Assembly (NCBI GenBank): GCA_016283945.1
Contig: JAEENW010000155.1
Coordinates: 1-36,444 of the forward strand
Source of the DNA: Bacillota bacterium
GTDB lineage: Bacteria; Bacillota; Clostridia; Peptostreptococcales; Anaerovoracaceae
Direction of reading: 5' to 3'
DNA: 36,444 nt
Of the stretch, positions 24,631-32,838 are shown piece after piece. How positions within the stretch are numbered: the stretch's first letter is position 1; each line of letters starts with the position of its first letter. The notes beneath the pieces were generated by a model. The model saw only the letters and a program-made list of their open reading frames with translations. It ran no database searches and was not told the origin of the DNA. The translations under genes were made by a program, and so were the position numbers.

Positions 24631-24709
24631 TTGACACATATTCATAAGGGTGCTAATATATATCTTTTTTCGACGTGAATTGACAAATCGAACTTTCGGG
24701 ATTTATAAT
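24631..24709 (+). promoter_or_regulatory. Two tandem sigma-A promoters for the CarD-family gene
   Basis: P1 is TTGACA (24631-24636), a 17-base spacer and TAATAT (24654-24659). P2 is TTGACA (24680-24685), an 18-base spacer and TATAAT (24704-24709). Both are nearly consensus. They lie in an A/T-rich island (about 24560-24670) that stands out from the GC-rich background and may supply UP elements. The expected transcript from P2 has a leader of only about 15-20 bases. Confidence 0.85.
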
Positions 24710-24732
24710 TGAATCCGGAGGTCCGATGAATC

Positions 24733-25203
24733 ATGTTTTCTATAGGGGATAAGGTCGTATACGCCATGCACGGAGCCGGAACCGTCAAGGCGATCGAGGA
24801 AAAGAAGATCCTGGGGGAGGTCAGGAGTTACTATATACTCCACATCTCGCACGGCAAGATGGAGATAATGGTGCCGACGGAGGGAGATTCCGCCGGATTG
24901 AGGCCTATTGTCAGCGAGGACGTCATCCCCAGAGTGGAGGACGTCCTGTCATCCGAGTCCACCCCGATGGACGACAACTGGAACCGCAGGAACCGCGAGA
25001 ACATGGAGCGCCTCAAGACGGGCGACATACTCGAGGTAGCGGGAGTTATCAGAAACCTCCTTCGCGTGGACAGGGTCAAGAGGCTCTCCACGGGCGAGAA
25101 GAAGCTCCTCATGAACGCGCGCCAGATACTCGCGAGCGAGGTCGCGGTGGTCACGGGCATGAGCGAGGAGGAGGCTCAGCAGCTGATCGACAGCAGGGTC
25201 TGA
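24733..25203 (+). CDS. CarD/CdnL-family transcription regulator
   Basis: CarD/CdnL proteins bind RNA polymerase beta and stabilise open promoter complexes, often at rRNA and stress genes. The 156-residue protein begins MFSIGDKVVYAMHGAGTVKA, the Tudor-like RNA-polymerase-interaction domain, to about residue 65. It ends with the helical DNA-binding part (RRNRENMERLKTGDILEVAG to LMNARQILASEVA). GGAGG lies 11 bases before this ATG. A second, out-of-frame ATG at 24726 has a four-base spacing and would encode only eight residues. Confidence 0.9.
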   Translation: MFSIGDKVVYAMHGAGTVKAIEEKKILGEVRSYYILHISHGKMEIMVPTEGDSAGLRPIVSEDVIPRVEDVLSSESTPMDDNWNRRNRENMERLKTGDILEVAGVIRNLLRVDRVKRLSTGEKKLLMNARQILASEVAVVTGMSEEEAQQLIDSRV

Positions 25204-25263
25204 AGGCCCTCGCCGGTTTAAATATATACAAATACTGAAGGAAAGGAGGAACCAAAACAGAAT

Positions 25264-26367
25264 ATGCTTAAGAAAGTATTCCGCATTGTAGTGGTATTCT
25301 GCGGGATGCTGTTCGGGTACGGCGTGGCGGATTTCCTGATCAGGGAGATAGCTCCCGAGAAGGGATACCAGTTTTCCAACACGGAGCTGATACTGTTTCA
25401 GTCCGTGGTCATATTTATTTTCGCACTTATATTTTTCAAGCTCTTCAACGCGCTGTACCATAGCGGAGAACGGATGGCCAGGAGCCTGGAGTCGAGCATC
25501 GAGCGCATGCCGGTCCAGGAGACCGTGCCGGGAGTGCTGGGGCTCATCATAGGTCTCGTCATAGCTTACCTGCTGTCGAGGATTATAAATGACATCAGGC
25601 TGCTGCAGACCTTCTACCTCAACACGATCATATCGATCATCCTGTACGTCGTTTTCGGAAGCATAGGGTATTCGGTGGGAAAGAATCTCTCCGGCAACGA
25701 GTCCCTGAGGAACGGGCTTGCCGGCGCCATTCAGGCGTCCGGAAGCAAGAGCCGCAAGGGCTCCAAGGGGCCGCTGCCCAAGATATTCGACACCAGCGTG
25801 ATCATCGACGGCCGCATCCACGACCTGATGAGCACGGGCTTTCTCGAGGGAGACGTCATCATCCCCGACGTCGTCCTTGTGGAGCTAAGGCACCTCGCCG
25901 ACTCCTCGGACTCGCTCAAGCGGGCCAGGGGCAGGCGCGGGCTCGACATCCTGAACTCCATACAGAGCGACTACGGGATCGAGATCTACAACACCGAGGG
26001 AGATAAGAGCCTCGCGGAGATCCCCGAGGTCGACGTCAAGCTGATCAAGCTCGCCCAGCTCATGCGGGGCGTGATAGTCACCAACGACTTCAACCTCAAC
26101 AAGGTCGCTTCGATCACCGGAGTGGGCGTGCTCAACATCAACGAGCTCGCCAACACCCTCAAGCCGGTCGTCCTGCCGGGCGAGGAGATGCAGGTCTTCG
26201 TCGTCAAGGAAGGCAAGGAGCGCACGCAGGGCGTGGGCTATCTCGATGACGGCACCATGATCGTGGTCGAGGAAGGCCGCTCCAGCATAGGCAAGACGGT
26301 GGAGACCGTGGTCACGAGCGTCCTGCAGACGTCCGCGGGCCGGATGATCTTCACAAAAGTCAAATAG
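25264..26367 (+). CDS. yacL: YacL-like membrane PIN/TRAM domain protein
   Basis: The 367-residue protein has four hydrophobic segments (about 5-25, 43-62, 88-106 and 118-138). A PIN-type nuclease domain follows from about residue 173, with acidic residues D176 (KIFDTSVIIDGR), E207 (VLVELRH) and D275 (VTNDFNLNK). A C-terminal TRAM domain (about 303-360) carries GEEMQVFVVKEGKE. YacL is widespread in Bacillota; its substrate is not established. The ribosome binding site AAAGGAGG is unusually far (about 14 bases) from the only plausible ATG. Confidence 0.93.
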   Translation: MLKKVFRIVVVFCGMLFGYGVADFLIREIAPEKGYQFSNTELILFQSVVIFIFALIFFKLFNALYHSGERMARSLESSIERMPVQETVPGVLGLIIGLVIAYLLSRIINDIRLLQTFYLNTIISIILYVVFGSIGYSVGKNLSGNESLRNGLAGAIQASGSKSRKGSKGPLPKIFDTSVIIDGRIHDLMSTGFLEGDVIIPDVVLVELRHLADSSDSLKRARGRRGLDILNSIQSDYGIEIYNTEGDKSLAEIPEVDVKLIKLAQLMRGVIVTNDFNLNKVASITGVGVLNINELANTLKPVVLPGEEMQVFVVKEGKERTQGVGYLDDGTMIVVEEGRSSIGKTVETVVTSVLQTSAGRMIFTKVK

Positions 26368-26391
26368 AGCACCCAAAAGAACAGCATCGCT

Positions 26392-26422
26392 TCGGGCGCG
26401 CGGCTGACCGCCTCGCGCCCGA
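26392..26422 (+). terminator. Hairpin after yacL, possible weak terminator
   Basis: TCGGGCGCG (26392-26400) and CGCGCCCGA (26414-26422) form a perfect 9-base stem around a 13-base loop that can pair further (CGG with CCG). The following bases are TATTCATTT, a poor T-tract. It could reduce read-through from yacL into ispDF or protect the 3' end. Confidence 0.45.
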
Positions 26423-26445
26423 TATTCATTTACGGAGCAAAGTCA

Positions 26446-27657
26446 GTGAAGAGAGACATATCGCTCATCATAGCCGCGGCCGGCGCCTCAAGGCGCATGG
26501 GCGGCAGTATCCCCAAGCAGTACATGACGGTAGACGGCCTCCCCGTGCTCATCAAGTCGGCGAAGGCCTTTCTCGGCGTTCCGGAGCTGCTCGAGATAGT
26601 GGCCTGCGTCCCCGCGGGGGACGAGGAATACGCCGCTGGGCTCTTCAGGGAGCAGCTCGGGATGGAGGAAGTCGCGCCGCCCGCCGCCGGAGCTCCAGGA
26701 GGGCGCGGCGGAGAAGACCCCGGAGCGCGCGTGGAAGCGGAGCCCGGCCTTCCCGCGCTGAAGATCGTCCCGGGAGGGGCGGAGCGCCAGGATTCGGTGG
26801 CGGCCGCCCTCGCGGCCTGCTCTCCAGAGAGCTCCTTCGTCCTCGTGCACGACGGGGCGAGGCCCTTCGTGAGCCGCGCGACCGTGGACGGGGTCATAGA
26901 GGCGCTGAGGGGCGGTGCGGAGGCAGCGGTGCCCTGCGTCGTCCCCAAGAGCACCATACGCACGGCCGAGCGCACCCTCGACCGCAGCCAGCTCCGCGAG
27001 GTGCAGACCCCGCAGGGCTTCAGGCGCGGAGTCCTCGAAGAGGCCTTCAGGAAGGCCGCGGAGGACGGCTTCAGGGGAACCGACGAGGCGGGGCTTGCCG
27101 AGAGGGCGGGCGCCCGGGTAGAGATGGTCCAGGGCGATTACGCCAACATCAAGATTACAACAGCGGAGGATCTTCCGGAGATGATCAGGATAGGAAACGG
27201 CTACGACGTGCACAGGCTGGTGCCCGGGAGGAAGCTCATGCTGGGCTGCGTGGAGGTCCCCTATGAAAAGGGGCTGCTCGGCCACAGCGACGCGGACGTG
27301 ATCTGCCACGCCGCCGCGGACGCGCTTCTGGGCGCCGCCGCGCTCGGAGACATAGGCAAGGTGTTCCCCGAAAACGCCGCCTGGACGGAGGGCATGAGCG
27401 GGGCTGAGATATTGAAACGGACGGCTTCTCTCCTGCAGGAGAAAGGCTTTACGATAGGCAACTTAGATGCTATACTGATTGCCGAAAAGCCCAAGATATC
27501 GCCGTTTACGGAGCTCATGAGAGAGCGTATGGCGGAGGCTCTGGGAGTCCCGAAGTCCTGCGTCAGCGTCAAGGCGACGACCGAGGAGAGGCTCGGCTTC
27601 ACCGGCGACGGCAGCGGCATGGCGGCTCACGCGGTCGCGCTGATCAGGGGCCGCTGA
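26446..27657 (+). CDS. ispDF: Bifunctional IspD-IspF (2-C-methyl-D-erythritol 4-phosphate cytidylyltransferase / MECDP synthase)
   Basis: The fusion catalyses two non-consecutive steps of the MEP isoprenoid pathway, making CDP-methylerythritol and then the 2,4-cyclodiphosphate. IspD spans about 1-245 with the nucleotide-binding IIAAAGASRRMGG (8-20), GGAERQDSV (110-118) and VLVHDGARPFV (132-142). IspF spans about 247-403 with zinc ligands D254, H256 (GYDVHRL) and H288, then GDIGKVFPE and a final GFTGDGSGMAAHAVAL. A Pro/Ala/Gly/Glu-rich insertion of about 28 residues (76-103) interrupts a surface loop of IspD. The start is GTG behind CGGAGC. B. subtilis has separate adjacent ispD and ispF. Confidence 0.95.
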   Translation: MKRDISLIIAAAGASRRMGGSIPKQYMTVDGLPVLIKSAKAFLGVPELLEIVACVPAGDEEYAAGLFREQLGMEEVAPPAAGAPGGRGGEDPGARVEAEPGLPALKIVPGGAERQDSVAAALAACSPESSFVLVHDGARPFVSRATVDGVIEALRGGAEAAVPCVVPKSTIRTAERTLDRSQLREVQTPQGFRRGVLEEAFRKAAEDGFRGTDEAGLAERAGARVEMVQGDYANIKITTAEDLPEMIRIGNGYDVHRLVPGRKLMLGCVEVPYEKGLLGHSDADVICHAAADALLGAAALGDIGKVFPENAAWTEGMSGAEILKRTASLLQEKGFTIGNLDAILIAEKPKISPFTELMRERMAEALGVPKSCVSVKATTEERLGFTGDGSGMAAHAVALIRGR

Positions 27658-27709
27658 AGGGCCGGGACACATTAAAGCGATAATCAATCACAGAGAGGAA
27701 TGACATATC

Positions 27710-29449
27710 ATGCGCGCATCACAGATGTTTTTAAACACCCTCAGGGAGGCACCCTCGGAGGCTGAGATACCCAGCCATATCCTGCTCCTCAGGACGGGTA
27801 TGATCAGCAAGCTCGTTTCCGGAGTCTATGGCTTCATGCCGCTCGGGATCAGGGCGCTCCAGAAGATCGAGACCATCATCAGGGAGGAGATGGACGCCAT
27901 CGGCGCCCAGGAGGTCCTGATGTCGGCGCTTCAGCCCGCCGAGCTCTGGCAGGAGTCCGGCCGCTGGTCCGCCTACGGCCCCGAGATGTGGAGGCTCAGG
28001 GACAGGAACGACCGCGAGTTCTGTCTCGGACCCACCCATGAGGAGATCTTCACCGATACCGTCAGGAGCCGCGTGAGCTCTTACCGCCAGCTCCCGATCA
28101 GCCTCTACCAGATCCAGCACAAGTACAGGGACGAGGCGCGCCCGCGCTTCGGCCTCATGAGGAGCCGCGAGTTCATCATGAAGGACAACTACTCCTTCGA
28201 CCGCGACAAGGCGGGGCTGGACAAGAGCTACATGGACAACTACAGGGCCTACAGCAACGTCTTCACCCGCTGCGGGCTCGACTTCAGGGCTGTCGAGGCC
28301 GACTCCGGCGCGATCGGCGGCTCCAACTCCCACGAGTTCTGCGCCCTCGCCGGCACCGGCGAGGAGGAGATCGTCTACTGCGACGGCTGCGGCATGGCCG
28401 CGACCTCCGAGAGGGCGGCCTTCAGGGACGCCCCGGCATCGAGCGAAGAGATGCTCGCGCTCGAGAAGAAGCTCACCCCGGGCACCAAGACCATCGAGGA
28501 CGTATGCGCCTTCCTCGGCCTGCCCCAGGAGAAGAGCGTCAAGGCGCTGCTCTTCCAGACGTTCGATCCGGACGATCCCGACGCGGGCTACAAGTACGTC
28601 GCCTGCTTCATCAGGGGCGACCGCCAGCTCAACAAGACCAAGCTCAACAACGCGCTCGATCTGCCCGACTACGCGGTGTCCTTCGCCGACGAGGCCGCCA
28701 TGGCCTCCGCGACCGGCTGCGTGGGTGGCTTCACCGGGCCCATCGGACTGCACGACTGCCTGATCATCGCCGACAGCGAGCTCACCGGCTGCAGGAACAT
28801 GTGCGCCGGCGCCTGCGAGGCGGATCACCACTACATCAACGTCAACTACGGCAGAGACTGGAGCGCCGACAAGGTAGTCGACCTCAAGCTCCTGCAGGAG
28901 GGCGACCCCTGTCCGGTCTGCGGAAAGCCCATGAAGAGCGCCCGCGGCATCGAGGTCGGCCAGGTCTTCAAGCTCGGCACCAAGTACTCCGTGCCCATGA
29001 AGTGCACCTTCAAGGACGAGAACCAGCAGGACCAGCCGATGGAGATGGGCTGCTACGGCATAGGCGTCACCAGGACCCTGGCAGCCGTCGTCGAGCAGCA
29101 TCACGATGAGCACGGCATCATCTGGCCGGTGTCCGTCGCGCCCTACCACGCGATGATAGTCATCGTCAACATCAAGGACGAGGCCCAGTGCGCCCTCGCC
29201 GAGGAGATCTACGAGAAGCTCACGAAGGCGGGCGTAGAGACCGTCATCGACGACCGCGACGAGCGCGCGGGCGTCAAGTTCAAGGACGCCGACCTGCTCG
29301 GCTTCCCCGTGCGCATCACCGTGGGCAAGGCTGCCGCTGAAGGAAACGTCGAATACAAGCTCAGGCGCGGAGGCGACATGGAACTCATCCCGGCCGGCGA
29401 GGCCGCGGAGAGAGCGATCGCCCTCGTGAACGCCGAGAGAAGAGGATAA
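27710..29449 (+). CDS. proS: Proline--tRNA ligase, bacterial type with editing domain
   Basis: ProRS charges tRNA-Pro. The 579-residue protein is the bacterial (ProS type 1) form. Motif 1 is in GFMPLGIRALQKIETIIREE, motif 2 spans FCLGPTHEE to QHKYRDEARPRFGLMRSREF, and motif 3 is MEMGCYGIGVTRTLAAVVEQ. An INS/YbaK-type editing domain lies between motifs 2 and 3 (about 225-385), and a C-terminal anticodon-binding domain follows. GAGAGGAATG precedes the ATG. In B. subtilis gltX occupies this place in the cluster. Confidence 0.97.
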   Translation: MRASQMFLNTLREAPSEAEIPSHILLLRTGMISKLVSGVYGFMPLGIRALQKIETIIREEMDAIGAQEVLMSALQPAELWQESGRWSAYGPEMWRLRDRNDREFCLGPTHEEIFTDTVRSRVSSYRQLPISLYQIQHKYRDEARPRFGLMRSREFIMKDNYSFDRDKAGLDKSYMDNYRAYSNVFTRCGLDFRAVEADSGAIGGSNSHEFCALAGTGEEEIVYCDGCGMAATSERAAFRDAPASSEEMLALEKKLTPGTKTIEDVCAFLGLPQEKSVKALLFQTFDPDDPDAGYKYVACFIRGDRQLNKTKLNNALDLPDYAVSFADEAAMASATGCVGGFTGPIGLHDCLIIADSELTGCRNMCAGACEADHHYINVNYGRDWSADKVVDLKLLQEGDPCPVCGKPMKSARGIEVGQVFKLGTKYSVPMKCTFKDENQQDQPMEMGCYGIGVTRTLAAVVEQHHDEHGIIWPVSVAPYHAMIVIVNIKDEAQCALAEEIYEKLTKAGVETVIDDRDERAGVKFKDADLLGFPVRITVGKAAAEGNVEYKLRRGGDMELIPAGEAAERAIALVNAERRG

Positions 29450-29472
29450 TAGAGGACGGGAGAGCCCACGCG

Positions 29473-29508
29473 GATGCGCAGGCCCCGGCCCCGCGCATCA
29501 GGCGGGGC
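29473..29508 (+). promoter_or_regulatory. Mutually exclusive hairpins before cysS
   Basis: GATGCGC (29473-29479) can pair with GCGCATC (29493-29499). Alternatively GCCCCGC (29488-29494) can pair with GCGGGGC (29502-29508). Both stems are perfect and share bases 29493-29494, so they cannot form together. The second ends just before the cysS ribosome binding site (GGAAGGAG). This could tune cysS translation, but the segment is so GC-rich that chance pairing is possible. Confidence 0.35.
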
Positions 29509-29521
29509 GGAAGGAGACGCG

Positions 29522-30919
29522 ATGAAGGTCTACAATACCCTCACCAGAAAGAAAGAAGAGCTCGTGCCGCAGGACCCGAAGAGACTCACCATGTACGTCT
29601 GCGGCCCGACCGTATATAACTACATCCACATCGGAAACGCCAGGCCCATAGTCGTCTTCGACACCATGAGGAAGTACCTCGAGTGGAGAGGCCAGAAGGT
29701 CAAGTACGTTCAGAACTTCACCGACGTGGACGACAAGATCATAAACAAGGCCCGCGAGGAGGGCATCACCGCCATGGAGGTCGCGGAGAAGTACATCGAC
29801 GCCTATTACAACGACGTCAAGGCCCTCAACGTGACCAGGGCGACGGTGCATCCCAGGGTCTCCGAGACCATACCCGAGATCATAGCCTTCGTTCAGGGGC
29901 TGATCGACAAGGGCATGGCCTACGAGGTCCAGGGCGACGTCTACTACAGGACCAGGAAGTTCCCGGGCTACGGCAAGCTCTCCGGGCAGAACATCGACGA
30001 CCTGGAGGCGGGAGCCAGGGTCATGCCGGGAGACATCAAGGAGGATCCGCTCGACTTCGCGTTGTGGAAGGCGCGCAAGTCCGACGACGAGATCGCCTGG
30101 GAGTCCCCCTGGGGCATGGGAAGGCCCGGCTGGCACATCGAGTGCTCGGCCATGTCGAGGAAGTACCTCGGCGAGACCATCGACCTCCACGCCGGCGGCG
30201 AGGACCTGCAGTTCCCGCACCACGAGAACGAGATCGCCCAGACCGAGGGACTTACCGGAAAGACCTTCTCGCGCTACTGGATGCACAACGGCTTCATCAC
30301 CATGGACAAGGAGAAGATGTCCAAATCCAAGGGCAACTTCTTCCTGCTCCACGACATACTCAAGGACTACGACGGCGAGGTCGTGAGATATTTCCTGCTC
30401 TCCGTGCAGTACAGGGGACCGATCGATTTCTCCAAGGAGATCATGGATCAGTCCGCCGCCGCGCTGGGCAGGATGAGGAACTGCAAGGAGAACCTCAGGC
30501 ACCTCGTCTCCACCGGAAGCGGCAGCATGAGCGATGACGAGAAGGCTGCGCTCGAGGCTCTCGGAAAGCACAGGGAGAGCTTCATCGCCGCCATGGACGA
30601 CGATCTCAACACCGCCGACGCGATATCAGCGGTATTCGAGCTCGTAAGGGACATCAACACCGACGTGGCGCACGGCTGCTCCAAGGAGTTCGCGGAGAAG
30701 GCGCTCGGCCTGCTCGGCGAGCTGACCGGAGTGCTCGGCCTGCTCATCCAGGAGCCGAAGGCCGAGATCGAGCCCGAGATCCAGGCGCTGATCGACGCCC
30801 GCCAGGAGGCCCGCAAGGCCAAGAACTGGGCCGAGGCCGACCGCATCAGGGACGAGCTCGCGGCCAGGGGCATAACGCTCAAGGACACTCCGCAGGGAGT
30901 GCAGGTGGTGAGGTCCTGA
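29522..30919 (+). CDS. cysS: Cysteine--tRNA ligase
   Basis: CysRS is a class I synthetase with a zinc ion selecting cysteine. The 465-residue protein has TMYVCGPTVYNYIHIGNARP with the HIGH-type HIGN at 36-39, zinc-ligand segment GWHIECSAMS, the histidines in QFPHHENEIAQ, and KMSKS at 265-269. The frame opens at 29474, but the family start MKVYNTLTRKKE is at 29522, behind GGAAGGAGACGCG. The stop overlaps the next ATG by one base (TGATG). Confidence 0.97.
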   Translation: MKVYNTLTRKKEELVPQDPKRLTMYVCGPTVYNYIHIGNARPIVVFDTMRKYLEWRGQKVKYVQNFTDVDDKIINKAREEGITAMEVAEKYIDAYYNDVKALNVTRATVHPRVSETIPEIIAFVQGLIDKGMAYEVQGDVYYRTRKFPGYGKLSGQNIDDLEAGARVMPGDIKEDPLDFALWKARKSDDEIAWESPWGMGRPGWHIECSAMSRKYLGETIDLHAGGEDLQFPHHENEIAQTEGLTGKTFSRYWMHNGFITMDKEKMSKSKGNFFLLHDILKDYDGEVVRYFLLSVQYRGPIDFSKEIMDQSAAALGRMRNCKENLRHLVSTGSGSMSDDEKAALEALGKHRESFIAAMDDDLNTADAISAVFELVRDINTDVAHGCSKEFAEKALGLLGELTGVLGLLIQEPKAEIEPEIQALIDARQEARKAKNWAEADRIRDELAARGITLKDTPQGVQVVRS

Positions 30920-31134
30920 TGGTATCGGTAGCCGATCTGACCCGCGCCGAGAGGGCCGAGGCCGAGGAGACCGAGCTCATCGAGGTCTCTGAGGAAGACG
31001 CGGACGCGAGGGGCGAGGGCAATCCCGCCTCCGCGGACGACATGTTCTGCACGGCTGCGGGAGCCGCCGCCTACAGACCGGGCGGCGGAAGCTCGAAGCT
31101 TCGCGAGATGCTCAACAAGGCGGACAGGGCATGA
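30919..31134 (+). CDS. Small acidic protein of unknown function (71 residues)
   Basis: This open frame of 71 residues fits exactly between cysS and mrnC. Its ATG overlaps the cysS stop by one base and its stop overlaps the mrnC ATG (ATGA), the pattern of coupled genes. The protein is acidic over its first 45 residues (ADLTRAERAEAEETELIEVS), then has a Gly/Ser linker and a short basic helix (SSKLREMLNKADRA). One cysteine is present. I recognise no domain. The tight fit argues for a real gene; the low-complexity content leaves doubt. Confidence 0.6.
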   Translation: MVSVADLTRAERAEAEETELIEVSEEDADARGEGNPASADDMFCTAAGAAAYRPGGGSSKLREMLNKADRA

Positions 31135-31604
31135 CTGAGGAGATGAAACGCGGCGCGGCGGGAGTCCGCTGCGCGGACTCCGCCGGGGCCCCGGCGGCGG
31201 CCGAAGGCCGCGCCGCCGCGCCCGACGGGAATTCCATCGCCCTGGCGTTCCTGGGCGACGCGGTCTACGAACAGTATATAAGGGAAAGACTCGTAAGGAG
31301 CGGCAGGTGCAGGGGCCGCGCGGACCTCATGCACAGACAGGCCGCTTCCTTCGTGCGCGCCTCGGCCCAGGCCGAGGTCATAAGGGCTCTGCTTCCCGAA
31401 CTCAGCGAGGAGGAGCAGAGGACGGCGCTGCGCGCCCGCAATCACAGGATAGCTACCAAGCCGAAGAACGCCGACGCCGCCACCTACAAGTGGGCTACCG
31501 GCTTCGAGGCGCTGCTCGGAAGCCTGAAGCTCGCCGGCCGCGAGGAGCGGCTGAGGGAGCTGATGGACAGGGCCTGGGAGCTTCTCGACAGGGGGGAATC
31601 TTAA
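31131..31604 (+). CDS. mrnC: Mini-ribonuclease III
   Basis: Mini-III is an RNase III catalytic domain without the dsRNA-binding domain; in B. subtilis it matures 23S rRNA. The 157-residue protein contains LAFLGDAVYEQYIRERL with D43 and E47, the MHRQAASFVRASAQAEVI segment, RARNHRIATKPKNADAATYK and the second acidic helix ATGFEALLGSLKL. The first 33 residues are an Ala/Gly-rich extension not needed by the fold. The position after cysS and before rlmB is conserved in Bacillota. Confidence 0.93.
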   Translation: MTEEMKRGAAGVRCADSAGAPAAAEGRAAAPDGNSIALAFLGDAVYEQYIRERLVRSGRCRGRADLMHRQAASFVRASAQAEVIRALLPELSEEEQRTALRARNHRIATKPKNADAATYKWATGFEALLGSLKLAGREERLRELMDRAWELLDRGES

Positions 31605-31605
31605 C

Positions 31606-32835
31606 TTGCATTATCTGGACCAGTACAAGGGAATGACGCGCCAGATCTACCTCGTGTGCATCACGAGGACGATACTGGGACTCGGCTCCATGAGCAACGT
31701 CTTCAGCACCCTGCAGATGAGGAGCATACTGGGGCTCAAGGAGGCTCAGATAGGCCTCGTGGTCTCGGCCGCATCCATCATGGCGATGTCCTCGACCCTG
31801 CTCGGCGGAAGGCTCGCCGACCGCATAGGCCGCAAGAAGACCTGCCTGATCTCCACCGTGCTCGCCTGCACGAGCTACGCGCTCTCGTATTTCTACTGCA
31901 GGAAGCCGCTCATGGTCCTGCTCATCATACTCAACCAGTGCTTCGGAAACCTCGCCTATCCGGCCTTCACCGCGATAGTCGGCGACGAGGTCAAGAACGG
32001 CAGGATGCAGATCGAGGCCTTCTCGCTGCTCTACATGAGCTCCAACCTCGGCTTCGCCATAGGCCCCTCTATAGGCGGCATGCTCTACTACAACCACCTG
32101 GAGCTCGTCTACATACTCCAGCTGACCATGACCCTCGTCTCCGCGAGCTTCTTCCAGTTCTTCACGAGGGAGAACTACGACCCCGCCGAGGCCAGAAGGC
32201 AGGCGGCCCAGGAGCTCCACACCGGCGCCGAGGACAAGGACGTGAGCATTCTCACGATCTTCAGGCAGCACACCGCGCTCCCCGTGCTCTTCATCACCAT
32301 GGCGATACTCACCATGTGCGATCAGATGGTGAACTTCATGCTCACCATGCAGATGTCCGACTACTTCGGGGACATAGTCGCCTCCAGGTACTCCGGCTTC
32401 ATCTGGACCGTGAACTGCCTGTGCATAGTCTTCTTCACCCCGGTCATCATCACCGAGACGAAGAAGCACCACCAGTTCAGGAACATGTTCTTCGGACTGC
32501 TCCTCTACACCGCGGGATTCGGCTCCTACGCCTTCCTGCGCAGGCCCTGGCTCTTCCTGCTCTTCGGAGTCATCTGGTCTCTGGGCGAGATCATGATCTC
32601 CACGGGCGTCGGAGCCTTCATCGCGAGCAATTCGCCTCCCTCGCATCTGGCCAGGTGCCAGTCGCTCTACGAGGCGTCCAGATACATAGGCAGGGCTGCC
32701 GGTCCCACGCTCTTCGGCTTCCTGCTCGGCTTCATCAGCTATTCCACAGCGTGGATCATCAACGCCGGTATATGCCTGGCAAGCGCGTTCTTCATGCTCG
32801 CGATGTACCGGGTCTACAGCGCAAGGAAGGAGTAA
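31606..32835 (+). CDS. Major facilitator superfamily transporter
   Basis: A 409-residue membrane protein with about 12 hydrophobic helices. The MFS motif A is GGRLADRIGRKKT after the second helix, and a cytoplasmic loop rich in charged residues (about 186-215, EARRQAAQELHTGAEDKD) separates the two halves. The start is TTG, one base after the mrnC stop and behind a GGGGGG-rich site; an ATG at 31633 is the alternative. The substrate cannot be inferred. It interrupts the usual mrnC-rlmB adjacency. Confidence 0.88.
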   Translation: MHYLDQYKGMTRQIYLVCITRTILGLGSMSNVFSTLQMRSILGLKEAQIGLVVSAASIMAMSSTLLGGRLADRIGRKKTCLISTVLACTSYALSYFYCRKPLMVLLIILNQCFGNLAYPAFTAIVGDEVKNGRMQIEAFSLLYMSSNLGFAIGPSIGGMLYYNHLELVYILQLTMTLVSASFFQFFTRENYDPAEARRQAAQELHTGAEDKDVSILTIFRQHTALPVLFITMAILTMCDQMVNFMLTMQMSDYFGDIVASRYSGFIWTVNCLCIVFFTPVIITETKKHHQFRNMFFGLLLYTAGFGSYAFLRRPWLFLLFGVIWSLGEIMISTGVGAFIASNSPPSHLARCQSLYEASRYIGRAAGPTLFGFLLGFISYSTAWIINAGICLASAFFMLAMYRVYSARKE

Positions 32836-32838
32836 ACC

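Noticed and set aside
27731..29149. A 472-codon minus-strand open frame antisense to proS
   Set aside because: It has the same character as the other long antisense frames: no motif, and fully covered by a real gene.
29474..29521. In-frame upstream start that would extend cysS by 16 residues
   Set aside because: The extension is Arg/Pro-rich, has no homology to CysRS N-termini, and the downstream ATG has a strong ribosome binding site.
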